64,000 bases of DNA, taken from contig CAWBJP010000010.1 of the NCBI GenBank assembly GCA_963789165.1, positions 248,001 to 312,000 on the forward strand. Reading direction: 5' to 3'. Positions 52,313 to 62,790 of this stretch are shown piece by piece. This DNA comes from CAWBJP01 sp963789165 (GTDB taxonomy: Bacteria; Actinomycetota; Acidimicrobiia; IMCC26256; BP-133). Below the pieces are notes generated by a model. The model ran no database searches. It saw only the letters and a list, made by a program, of their open reading frames with translations, and was not told where the DNA came from. The translations under genes and the position numbers were made by a program. The stretch's first letter is position 1, and each line of letters begins with the position of its first letter.

Positions 52313-52972
52313 ATGGGTTTCAAGGGTTTCCCTCCTGAGGCGCTGGACTTCTGGGCCGGGCTCGAGGCCGACAACTCGAAGAGCTATTGGAATGCGCACA
52401 AGGACATCTACGACCGGAGTGTTCGGGGCCCTCTGGAGGCGCTCACCGAAGCGTGCGCCGAGTTCGGCGACTTCAAGATCTTCCGGCCCTACCGGGATGT
52501 GCGCTTCTCCCGGGACAAGAGTCCGTACAAGACCCAGATGGGGGCGGTGACCGAAGGGGAGGGCGGGGCGCTGTACTACGTCCAGCTCTCCGCCACCGGC
52601 CTCTTCGCCGCCGCCGGCTACTACGTGATGGCCTCCGACCAGTTGGAGCGGTACCGGGCCGCGGTGGTGGAGGACAAGTCCGGTGACGAGGTGGAGGACC
52701 TGGTGGCCGGGCTGGAGAAGGCCGGCTATGACGTGAGCGCCCACGACACGCTCAAGACCGCCCCCCGGGGCTACCCCAAGGACCATGCGCGGATCGCCCT
52801 CCTGCGCCGCAAGGGCCTCATCGCGGGGAAGGCGTTCCCCGTGGCTCGGTGGCTGCACACCGGGGCGGCCCGGGATCGGGTGGTGAAGGTGTGGACCGAC
52901 GCGGGCCCGCTCTGCAACTGGCTCGACGACCACGTGGGCCCGAGCCACGAACCACCGCCCGAGCGGCGTTAG
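52313..52972 (+). CDS. DUF2461 (TIGR02453) family protein
   Basis: This is a 219-residue protein of the DUF2461 family. The pattern KGFPPEALDFWAGLEADNSK, SYWNAHKDIYDRSVRGPLEA and FRPYRDVRFSRDKSPYKTQM is diagnostic, followed by YYVQLSATGLFAAAGYYVMA. The molecular function is unknown. It starts 9 bases after treZ and may share its transcript. Its position between trehalose genes is not explained by its family. Confidence 0.88.
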   Translation: MGFKGFPPEALDFWAGLEADNSKSYWNAHKDIYDRSVRGPLEALTEACAEFGDFKIFRPYRDVRFSRDKSPYKTQMGAVTEGEGGALYYVQLSATGLFAAAGYYVMASDQLERYRAAVVEDKSGDEVEDLVAGLEKAGYDVSAHDTLKTAPRGYPKDHARIALLRRKGLIAGKAFPVARWLHTGAARDRVVKVWTDAGPLCNWLDDHVGPSHEPPPERR

Positions 52973-52983
52973 CGGACGTTCCG

Positions 52984-53823
52984 CTAAGAGCCGCCGCCCC
53001 CTTCGCCCATCTGGCGGCCGGCGTCCTCCAGCCGGCGGATGAGCGCGGCCCGCCGGGCTTCCAGGGCGGCCATGCGCCGTTGCGACACCTCGAGCTGGAC
53101 GGTGAGGCGGTCGGCTTCGCTGCGGACCATCTCCTCGTCGTCGAGCACCAGCTCGTCGGTGTCGTCGTCCGCGTCGTCGGTGAGCACCAGCTCGCGATCA
53201 CCCCCATCGCCGGCCAGCATGGCGATGTCGGGGCGCAGGGCCATCCGCTCGTCGTCGATCGACTCGGTGAAGCGGTCGATCCCCGACGCCGCTTCCAGCG
53301 CCGCGGTGGCGATCAGCATGCACCCCAGGCAGTAGGTGAGGTCGGTGTCGTACCCGAGCTCCTCGCCGGTGTTGGTCACCACCACCGCCGGGGCCCGCAC
53401 GAAGCTCTCGCCGCACGCCCGGCAGGTCCAGTCGATCAGCTCCTCGGCCACCGCCAGGGGATGCACGTGCCGGAGGTCGTCCACCAGTTGCAGGGCGCGG
53501 GCCAGCGTGTCGGGCGGCAGGGACGCCTCGAAACGCTCGGCCAGCTCCCCGTCCTCCAGGCATTCGGCCTTCCAGGAGGCGAAGGTGAGCAACTCCTGGG
53601 TGGCCGGCACCGGCTCCTCGCCACCGTGGCGGTTGAACCAGCGCTCCACGAAACGGCGGTTGCGGGCCGCCTGTCTGCGATTGGTCTCCGCCGGCAGCAG
53701 CCGGCGCGCCACCACCACCGCTTCCACGAGCGAGTCGAGGAGCGCGAAGGACCGCAGGTTTCCGTCGCTCTCGAGAAACTCCCGCAGCGACGGTGGGCGG
53801 ATGTACTTGCCCCCCGAGGTCAT
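52984..53823 (-). CDS. hypothetical protein with zinc-ribbon and coiled coil
   Basis: This is a 279-residue protein with no recognised family. Residues 1-120 are helical and charged (PSLREFLESDGNLRSFALLD). A Cys pair WTCRACGESF and a second YCLGCML, 30 or so residues apart, suggest a zinc ribbon. An acidic stretch (DDADDDTDELVLDDEEM) precedes a C-terminal coiled coil (EADRLTVQLEVSQRRMAALE). ATG 53823 is chosen; a GTG 12 codons upstream is possible. It is convergent with the DUF2461 gene. The 210 bases up to 54033 contain no gene I can see. Confidence 0.7.
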   Translation of the reverse strand: MTSGGKYIRPPSLREFLESDGNLRSFALLDSLVEAVVVARRLLPAETNRRQAARNRRFVERWFNRHGGEEPVPATQELLTFASWKAECLEDGELAERFEASLPPDTLARALQLVDDLRHVHPLAVAEELIDWTCRACGESFVRAPAVVVTNTGEELGYDTDLTYCLGCMLIATAALEAASGIDRFTESIDDERMALRPDIAMLAGDGGDRELVLTDDADDDTDELVLDDEEMVRSEADRLTVQLEVSQRRMAALEARRAALIRRLEDAGRQMGEGGGGS

Positions 53824-54033
53824 GGCATCACCGGAATCCGTTCCGTCCGGACACGGCACCTGATGGGCGCGTCCCGACGCGGGCAGATTCTAGTGATCCA
53901 CGCCCCCAAAGGGCAGGCCACGGCAAAGTTGAAGTGGTCCCCAGACACCCCAGCGTCTCCCCCTTCACCCCGAACACTAGTCCAAAAAGTCAGCACATTT
54001 CAGCCCCTATGGGCGGATTTTTTCCCGGATTTC

Positions 54034-56568
54034 TCAGGCCCAGACGACGCAGCCGAGCTCGGCGAAGGTGGTGAGATCGGGATGCAAGGGGACGACCCGC
54101 ACGGCGAAGCCGTAGCGGCCGGCGTGGTCGCAGGCGAAGGAACCGGCGAAGCGGCGACCGGTGGGGTCGGAGCCGTCGTCCAGGCCCACCAGCTCCATGG
54201 TCACGGTGAGGAGGGGCTGGAGCTCCTCGTTGGCCCCCACGGGGCCGTGGAGAAGCTGGACCTCGACGTCGTCCTCGTCCAGGGTGCCCAGGCCGACCAC
54301 CGCCTCCACCTTCTTCATGGACCCCAGGTCGGACAGCGCCGACTCGCTCTCCACGACGTGGACCTTGACGCCCCCCCAACCCTTCGCCACCCGCTGCTTC
54401 CAGGCGGCGAGATCCCGGGCTCGGGCCCCCTTGTCCCGCATCATGACCTCGACCCGGGCCGCGGCCGGCTCGTACATCTCCCCCACGTAGTCCTGCACCA
54501 TCCGGGAGGCGCTCACCCGGGGGCCGAGGGAACGCAGCGACGACTTCACCTTGCGTACCCAGCTCCGGGGCAGCGGGCCGCCGTAGCGCTCGTAGTAGAG
54601 CGGCACGATCTGGCGTTCGAGCAGCTCGAAGAGACTGGCGGCCTCGACCTCGTCCCGGCGGACGGGGTCGTCGTAGGTCTCCGCCGAGGAGATGGCCCAG
54701 CCGTTGTCCCCGTCGAACATCTCGTCCCACCAGCCGTCGAGGATGGAGCAGTTGAGGGCGCCGTTGATGGCCGCCTTCATCCCCGAGGTACCGCAAGCCT
54801 CCAGGGGCCGCCGCGGCGTGTTCACCCACACGTCGGCGCCCTGGTACATGTGGCGGGCGACGACGATGTCGTAGTCCTCCACGAACGCCATCCGGTGGCG
54901 GACCTCGGGGTCGCGGGAGAACTGGACGATCTCGCGGATCATCTCCTTGCCGATGTCGTCGGCGGGGTGGGCCTTGCCCGCGAAGATCAACTGGACCGGA
55001 CGCTCGCTGGAGGTGAGCAGCGCCTTGAGCCGGGCCGGCTGAGACAGCAGGAGGGTGGCCCGCTTGTAGGCGGCGAAGCGCCGGGCGAAACCGATGGTGA
55101 GCACCCGAGGGTCAAGGACCTCGCCCGTCCAGGCCACGTCCGAGCTCATGCCCTTGGCCTGCGCCGTCTCCTGGAGGCGCTGGCGCACGAAGGCCACCAG
55201 CCGGGCCCGGCCCTGGTCCCGGACGCGCCACACCTCGTCGTCGTGGGCGTCCTCGATGCGGTCCCAGCGCGATTCGTCGGCCTCGGGCCACTCGGGGAGT
55301 ACGTAGCGGTTGAGCAGCTCGTCCATCTCGGGCGACACCCAGGTCCGGGCATGGACGCCGTTGGTCACGGCCAGGATCGGGGTCTCCTCGTCGGGCACCC
55401 CGGGCCACAGCCCGGAGAACATCCGGCGCGACACGGTGGCGTGCAGCTTGGACACACCGTTGGAGAGGGAGGCGAGGCGCAGGCCCATCACGGCCATGTT
55501 GAAGGGGGCGTCGGAGCCGGCGCCCGGCTCCTGGCCGAGCGCCATGAGTTCGGCGAAGGGCACCTTGCACTCGTCGGCGAAGCGCTTGAAGTAACGCTCC
55601 ATCATCTCCCGGGGGAAACGGTCGATGCCGGCGGGCACCGGGGTGTGGGTGGTGAAGATGGTGCCGGCCCGAACGGCCTCCACCGCTTCGGAGAAGCGCA
55701 GGCCCTGGCCCGTCACGAGCTGGCGGATCCGCTCGAGTCCCAGGAACCCGGCATGGCCCTCGTTGGTGTGGAAGATCTGGGGTTCCTCCCCGGCCGCCTG
55801 CAGGGCCTGCACGCCGCCGATGCCAAGCAGGATCTCCTGGCGGATCCGGTGCTCGGCATCTCCGGCGTAGAGGCGGTCGGTGACGGCGCGGCCGGCCTCG
55901 TCGTTCTCCTCCACGTCGGCGTCGAGCAGGAAGAGGGAGACGCGCCCGACCTGGGCCCGCCACACCTGGGCCACCAGCTGGGTGCCGGCCAGGTCGAGGC
56001 TGACCCGGGCGCCGTCGACCAGGTTGAGGGCCATGGCGTGCGGGTCGAGCAGGGGGTAGCGCTCCTGCTGCCAGCCGTCGGCGTTGAGCTCCTGGCGGAA
56101 ATAGCCTTGCTTGTAGAACAGACTGACGCCGACGAGGGGCAGGCCCAGCCCGCTGGCCGCCTTGAGGTGGTCGCCGGCGAGCACGCCGAGACCCCCCGAG
56201 TACTGCGGGAGCGCCTCGGTGATCCCGAACTCGGGAGAGAAGTAGGCCACGGAGCGCAGCGGGGTGCCGTCCCGGCCCTGGAACCATCTCGGGCCCGAGA
56301 CGTAGCGGATGAGCTCCTCGTGGACCTCGACCATGAAGGCCATGAACCCGGGGTCGGAGGCCATGGCCTCCAGCCGCTCCCGGCGCACCAGACCGAGAAG
56401 GCGGACCGGGTCGTGCCCGGTCGCCTCCCAGCAGTCGGGGTCCAACCAGCGGAACAGGTCCCGGGACCGCTCGTCCCAGGCCCAGCGCAGGTTGTAGGCC
56501 AGAGCGTGCAGAGGAGCCAGCGGCTCGGGGAGCCGGGCCCGGACAGTGAAACTTCGGAGTGCCTTCAT
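54034..56568 (-). CDS. glgP: alpha-glucan phosphorylase
   Basis: This is an 844-residue PLP enzyme of the TIGR02094 type, like mycobacterial GlgP, releasing glucose-1-phosphate from glucan ends. ALHALAYNLRWAWDERSRDL at the start, YFSPEFGITEALPQYSGGLG, VLAGDHLKAASGLGLPLVGV and VNTPRRPLEACGTSGMKAAI contain the family marks, with the PLP-binding Lys in GTSGMKAA. The C-terminal segment (LDDGSDPTGRRFAGSFACDH) is the extra domain of this subgroup. It is transcribed opposite to the other glycogen genes. Confidence 0.92.
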   Translation of the reverse strand: MKALRSFTVRARLPEPLAPLHALAYNLRWAWDERSRDLFRWLDPDCWEATGHDPVRLLGLVRRERLEAMASDPGFMAFMVEVHEELIRYVSGPRWFQGRDGTPLRSVAYFSPEFGITEALPQYSGGLGVLAGDHLKAASGLGLPLVGVSLFYKQGYFRQELNADGWQQERYPLLDPHAMALNLVDGARVSLDLAGTQLVAQVWRAQVGRVSLFLLDADVEENDEAGRAVTDRLYAGDAEHRIRQEILLGIGGVQALQAAGEEPQIFHTNEGHAGFLGLERIRQLVTGQGLRFSEAVEAVRAGTIFTTHTPVPAGIDRFPREMMERYFKRFADECKVPFAELMALGQEPGAGSDAPFNMAVMGLRLASLSNGVSKLHATVSRRMFSGLWPGVPDEETPILAVTNGVHARTWVSPEMDELLNRYVLPEWPEADESRWDRIEDAHDDEVWRVRDQGRARLVAFVRQRLQETAQAKGMSSDVAWTGEVLDPRVLTIGFARRFAAYKRATLLLSQPARLKALLTSSERPVQLIFAGKAHPADDIGKEMIREIVQFSRDPEVRHRMAFVEDYDIVVARHMYQGADVWVNTPRRPLEACGTSGMKAAINGALNCSILDGWWDEMFDGDNGWAISSAETYDDPVRRDEVEAASLFELLERQIVPLYYERYGGPLPRSWVRKVKSSLRSLGPRVSASRMVQDYVGEMYEPAAARVEVMMRDKGARARDLAAWKQRVAKGWGGVKVHVVESESALSDLGSMKKVEAVVGLGTLDEDDVEVQLLHGPVGANEELQPLLTVTMELVGLDDGSDPTGRRFAGSFACDHAGRYGFAVRVVPLHPDLTTFAELGCVVWA

Positions 56569-56759
56569 CGGCTGGCAACGCTAACGCGTCCTCCGAGCCC
56601 GGTCGGTCGGGGGTGACATGTCCGAAATGCCGGGAAGGGGGAGGAATGTCGCTTTGGGCGGCGAACTAGTAGTTGCTTCGGGCGGTGACGACCGCGTGCA
56701 CCAGAGCGCTGGGTCGAACCGGTCGGGGTGACAGGCGCCGGCAGTCGGGGGAGGAAGCT

Positions 56760-57722
56760 TTGACACCAGAAATGACCACGGTGAACGACGCCCTGTGGCG
56801 CATCGCCGAATTGGCGTCGCGCACCTCCGACCCGAGGTGGCGGGGGGACCGCACACGGGCGATGCAGGATCTCGAGGCCGCCATCCATGAGATCGGCACC
56901 GCTCTGACCGACTGCGCCACCGGGCTGGGCGAAGCCCGGGCGGCGGCTGAAGAGTCCGGGGCGCAGGCTCGGGCGGCTCGCGGTGAACGGGACCGCGAGC
57001 ACGCCCGGGCCGAACACTGGGAGGCGGAGGCCACCGCCGCCCTCGAGGCCCTGGCCACGTATCAGACCCAGGCCGAGACGGCCGAAGCCGACCGGGAGGA
57101 CGATCTCCGGGCGCTCCGCCGGGCCCATCAGGAACTCACCCTCGCTCGGGCCGCTCTGGCCGGCGCCGAGGCCGAGCGGGACGACGCTCGTTCGGCGCTG
57201 GTCACCGCCCAGACCGCCCTGGCCGCCGCCAGGACCGCTCAGGCCACCGCCCGGGTCGAAGCGGAAGAGGCGGAGGCCAGGCGGTCCGCGGCGGAGAAGG
57301 CCCAGCGGCTCGCCGAGAACGAGCGCGACGCGGCCGTCGGAGTCCTGGAGCGCCGCCCGCTGATGGCCGATGTCGAGATCGATGTGCGCACCGCCCGGGA
57401 GATCGCCGCCGCCGAGGGCACTGTGTCCCCTCCCCGACCGGAGGGGGCAGGCCCTGAACCGGTGGCCGCCCCGGCGCAGACGCGGCTTCTCCACGTGGCC
57501 GCCACCCTCGGGCACCTCCTGCCCGACGACATGGGCGCCCTGCTGGTGCCCGGAGCCCGCGTGGTCCGCCGGGAGGGTCGCCTGGCGGTCCTGCTCTGCA
57601 TCCCCGGCGCGGGTTCGCCCTGGGGGGAGAGCGTCACCCGGCTCGAGGAGGAGCAGGCCGACCTCCTGCGGGCGGAGGGTTTCCGGGTCGAGTGGTCCAA
57701 CGGGGACCGCCTCGCCTCGTAA
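56760..57722 (+). CDS. Ala/Glu-rich coiled-coil protein
   Basis: This is a 320-residue protein dominated by a long coiled coil (about residues 50-205; ARAEHWEAEATAALEALATY, ARAALAGAEAERDDARSALV and TARVEAEEAEARRSAAEKAQ). A C-terminal globular part follows (LLHVAATLGHLLPDDMGALL, GSPWGESVTRLEEEQADLLR). TTG 56760 is chosen for GGGGGAGGA upstream; ATG 56772 is the alternative. No family is recognised. It precedes glgE in the same direction, with a 51-base gap to the likely glgE start region. The 191 bases before it, shared with divergent glgP, probably hold both promoters. Confidence 0.72.
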   Translation: MTPEMTTVNDALWRIAELASRTSDPRWRGDRTRAMQDLEAAIHEIGTALTDCATGLGEARAAAEESGAQARAARGERDREHARAEHWEAEATAALEALATYQTQAETAEADREDDLRALRRAHQELTLARAALAGAEAERDDARSALVTAQTALAAARTAQATARVEAEEAEARRSAAEKAQRLAENERDAAVGVLERRPLMADVEIDVRTAREIAAAEGTVSPPRPEGAGPEPVAAPAQTRLLHVAATLGHLLPDDMGALLVPGARVVRREGRLAVLLCIPGAGSPWGESVTRLEEEQADLLRAEGFRVEWSNGDRLAS

Positions 57723-57840
57723 CGCCGCCAGAGCAGTGTTTCGCCTCCGCTGGGGGTGGTAGACCTCTTATTCGTGCCCGCAACGCGTCGTCATCGAGAA
57801 CATCACCCCCCGGACCCCGAACGGATACGCCGCCAAAGCC

Positions 57841-59769
57841 GTGGTGGGCCGCCCGGTGACCGTGACCGCCGACGTCTTCCGGGACGGCCACGACGTCATC
57901 GCCGCCCGGGTGCGGTGGCGGGCCGTCGAGAACGGTGGACCTGAGTCGGCCTCGACGACCGGGAAGTGGGAGTCCCAGCTCATGACCGGGGTGGGCAACG
58001 ACCGCTTCGAGGCGGTGATGACCCCGGGTTCGCTGGGCGCCCACGAGTTCGTCGTCGAAGGCTGGACCGACCGGCTGGCCACCTGGCGCCACGCCGTCAC
58101 GGTGAAGCTGGCCGCGAGCCAGCCGGTGGATGTGGAGCTGGAGGAGGGAGCCGTGCTCCTCGAATCGGCCGCCCCCCGGGTGGCCAAGGCGCACCGGACC
58201 CGGGTCACCACCGCGGTGGCCGGCCTGCGGGACACCGGCCTCCCCGTCGACGGTCGCCTGGCCGACGCCTTCGACCCGGCCCTGGTCGACCTCCTGGCCG
58301 CCGTTCCCGATCCCACCGACCTGGCCGCATCCCGTCCGCAGCCCCTGTGGGTGGACCGGGAGCGCGCCCTGGTGGGTGCCTGGTACGAGCTCTTCCCGCG
58401 CTCTTACGGCGGTCTGGCGGGAGCGGCCAAGGAACTGTCCCGGGTGGCCAACCTGGGCTTCGACGTGGTCTATGTGCCGCCCGTCCACCCCGTCGGGCAC
58501 AGCTTCCGCAAGGGCCGCAACAACACGCTGGACGCCGGACCCGACGACCCCGGCAGCCCGTGGGCCATCGGCTCGGAGGAGGGTGGCCACACCGCCCTGC
58601 ATCCTGACCTCGGCACCTTCGATGACTTCGACGCCTTCGTGGCTGAGGCCCGGGGGCAAGGCATGGAGGTGGCGCTCGACTACGCCCTGCAGTGCTCCCC
58701 TGAGCACCCGTGGCTGACCGAGCACCCCGAATGGTTCCACCACCGACCCGACGGGACCATCAAGTACGCCGAGAACCCGCCCAAGAAGTACCAGGACATC
58801 TACCCGATCAACATGTGGCCGGCCCCGGGGCCGGGGGTGTCCCCCGAGAAGGCAGAAGCTGACCGGACGGCGCTGTGGGAGGCGTGCCTGGAGATTTTCT
58901 TCTTCTGGATCGGCCACGGCGTCCGCATCTTCCGGGTGGACAACCCTCACACCAAGCCCTTCGCCTTCTGGGAATGGGCCATCGCCGAGGTGCAGCGCCA
59001 TCATCCCGACGTCTTCTTCCTGGCCGAGGCCTTCACCCGCCCCAAGGTCATGGCCCGCCTGGCCGAGGTGGGGTTCTCCCAGAGCTACACCTACTTCACC
59101 TGGCGCAACACCAAGGCCGAGTTCATCGAGTACCTGACCGAGATCGCCTACGGCCCCAAGGTCGACTACATGCGGCCCAACTTCTGGCCCAACACCCCCG
59201 ACATCCTCTCCGGGCCACTGCGGGGTGGTGGCCCCGGCGCCTTCAAGCTGCGCCTGGTGCTGGCCGCCACCATGAGCCCGGCTTACGGCATCTACTCCGG
59301 TTACGAGCTGTGCGAGAACCAGCCCGCGGCGGAGACCAACGAGGAGTACCTGGAATCGGAGAAGTACGAGATCAAACAGCGCGACTTCGACGCCCCCGGC
59401 AACCTGGGTCCCTTCGTGCGTACCGTGAACGACATCCGCCGTCGCCACCCCGCCTTCCAGGAACTGTCGAACATCCATTTCCACCACACCAACAACGACT
59501 CGATGCTGGCCTACTCGAAGACGACCCAGGACCGGGACGACGTCGTCCTCGTCGTCGTCAACCTGGACCCCGAGCATCCCCACGACGATGTGCTCGGCCT
59601 CGACCTCGGCCACCTGGGCCTCCCCACCGACGCCCCCTACGAGGCGTACGACGAGCTGACGGGGGTGACCTACGTGTGGAGCGGGGCCAACCCCTACGTG
59701 CGCCTCGTCCCGGACCAGCCCGCCCATGTGCTCCACCTCCGCTGGATGCCGGCCTGGGAGATGACGTGA
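57841..59769 (+). CDS. glgE: alpha-1,4-glucan:maltose-1-phosphate maltosyltransferase GlgE
   Basis: This enzyme extends alpha-1,4-glucan using maltose-1-phosphate. The barrel has GAWYELFPRSYGGLAGAAKE, AENPPKKYQDIYPINMW, FRVDNPHTKPFAFWEWAIAE (nucleophile Asp), FFLAEAFTRPKVMARLAEVG (acid/base Glu) and NFWPNTPDIL. The listed frame starts at GTG 57841 (642 residues). However, family N-terminal sequence (RVVIENITPRTPNGYAAKAV) is visible upstream from 57784 without a start codon. GTG 57774 (VPA) sits one frame off, so one extra base near 57783 probably splits the real start from the gene. A repeat copy (GPGVSPEK) is inserted before KAEADRTALW. Confidence 0.9.
   Translation: MVGRPVTVTADVFRDGHDVIAARVRWRAVENGGPESASTTGKWESQLMTGVGNDRFEAVMTPGSLGAHEFVVEGWTDRLATWRHAVTVKLAASQPVDVELEEGAVLLESAAPRVAKAHRTRVTTAVAGLRDTGLPVDGRLADAFDPALVDLLAAVPDPTDLAASRPQPLWVDRERALVGAWYELFPRSYGGLAGAAKELSRVANLGFDVVYVPPVHPVGHSFRKGRNNTLDAGPDDPGSPWAIGSEEGGHTALHPDLGTFDDFDAFVAEARGQGMEVALDYALQCSPEHPWLTEHPEWFHHRPDGTIKYAENPPKKYQDIYPINMWPAPGPGVSPEKAEADRTALWEACLEIFFFWIGHGVRIFRVDNPHTKPFAFWEWAIAEVQRHHPDVFFLAEAFTRPKVMARLAEVGFSQSYTYFTWRNTKAEFIEYLTEIAYGPKVDYMRPNFWPNTPDILSGPLRGGGPGAFKLRLVLAATMSPAYGIYSGYELCENQPAAETNEEYLESEKYEIKQRDFDAPGNLGPFVRTVNDIRRRHPAFQELSNIHFHHTNNDSMLAYSKTTQDRDDVVLVVVNLDPEHPHDDVLGLDLGHLGLPTDAPYEAYDELTGVTYVWSGANPYVRLVPDQPAHVLHLRWMPAWEMT
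58823..58851 (+). repeat. GC-rich palindromic repeat inside glgE
   Basis: CCCCGGGGCC followed by GGGGGTGTCCCCCGAGAAG encodes PGPGVSPEK in a loop of GlgE that is short in the mycobacterial enzyme. Confidence 0.8.
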
Positions 59770-59794
59770 CCGGGGTAGGAGGGTTCTCCGCCAC

Positions 59795-61479
<1,685 letters not shown>

Positions 61480-61483
<4 letters not shown>

Positions 61484-62790
61484 TCTCCCCCACCATCCTC
61501 GCTCCCCGCCTCGCCGACCATCTCCCCCGCCAGCGCTGGTTCGGAGCCAAGGACCGCGCCATCGAACTGGTGCGGATCACCGACTCCGAGGTGCTGATGG
61601 AAGGCTGGCCGGCCCTGTACCGGGTCGAGGTCGAGGTCTCCCTCGGCGACGAAACGGCCCACTACCAGCTCATGCTCGGCCTGCGGCCCACCGGCCAAAC
61701 GGCCGAGTTCCTCAGCGGCCACGAGGCGGCGGTCCTGGGCGAGTTCGAGACCGACCAGGGCCAGGCCCTCGTCTACGACGGGCTGCTCGACCCGGAGCTG
61801 GCCATCGGCCTGCTCTCGTCGGTCGTGCCCCACCTCAAGGCCGAACATGTCCGTCCCGTGGGGGCGGAGCAGTCGAACACCTCCCTGGTCTACGACGACG
61901 CCGTCATCCTCAAGGTCTTCCGGCGCCTGGCCGACGGGCCCAACCCCGAGGTGGAGGTCACCGAGGCGCTGGCCGGAGTCGGGTTCACCGCGGTGGCCGA
62001 GCCCCTCGGCTCCTGGCGCCGGGACGACCGGGACCTGGCCTTCGCCCAGCGGTTCCTGGCCGGCGGTACCGAGGGCTGGGCCATGGCCCTCACCTCCCTG
62101 CGCGAGCTCTATGCCGATCCGTCCGATCCGGCCGAGGCGGGCGGCGACTTCGGGGCCGAGGCCCACCGGATCGGTGAGGTCACGGCCGACCTGCACATCG
62201 CCATGTCCAAGGCCTTCGGGCGCGCCCCCGGGAACGCCGACGACTGGGCCGACCTGATGGAGGAGCAGGTGAAGCGGGTGCTCTCCGGCGACGTGGTCGA
62301 GGGCGCCCGGCGGGTCGTCTCCCGGCTGCGGGACCTGGACGACGCCGGCCCCGCCATCCGGGTCCACGGCGACTACCACCTCGGACAGGTGATGCGCACC
62401 GACCCCGGCTGGTACATCCTCGACTTCGAAGGTGAGCCAGCCCGGCCGCGGGCCGAGCGGATACAGCCCACGTCGCCGCTCAAGGACGTGGCCGGCATGC
62501 TGCGCTCCCTGGACTACGCGCCGGCGGTGGCCATGGCCACCCAGGACGAGGACGTCACCGGCCTGGCCCGGGCCTGGGAGGCCCGCAACCGCGCCTGCTT
62601 CCTGGACGGCTACCTGGCCCGGGCCACCGACGCCGGCCTCCTGCCCGAGGATCCCGCCGCCCTCTCGGCCGTCCTGGCCGCCTTCGAGTTGGACAAGGCG
62701 GTCTACGAGGTGGCCTATGAGCAGGCCCACCGGCCCGACTGGGTGGAGATCCCCACCCGGGCCGTCGCCCGACTCGTGGAGAACGCCTGA
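61480..62790 (+). CDS. mak: maltokinase
   Basis: This is a 436-residue aminoglycoside-phosphotransferase-fold kinase that phosphorylates maltose to maltose-1-phosphate, the GlgE substrate. LPRQRWFGAKDRAIELVRIT at the N-terminus and QSNTSLVYDDAVILKVFRRL (phosphate loop and Lys) are typical of Pep2/Mak. The catalytic loop is IRVHGDYHLGQVMRTDPGWY, and the metal Asp is in LDFEGEPARPRAERI. In mycobacteria Mak works in a complex with TreS; here the genes overlap by 4 bases. Confidence 0.93.

Noticed and set aside
52849..56616. A 1255-codon open frame on the plus strand
   Set aside because: It is antisense to GlgP and the zinc-ribbon protein, both with clear domain or motif support. Its translation is Gly/Ala/His/Val-rich with no motifs, as expected from GC-rich codons read on the other strand.
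56664..56674. AACTAGTAGTT palindrome in the glgP/coiled-coil intergenic gap as an operator
   Set aside because: It is too short and has no second copy in the window or local regulator to support it.
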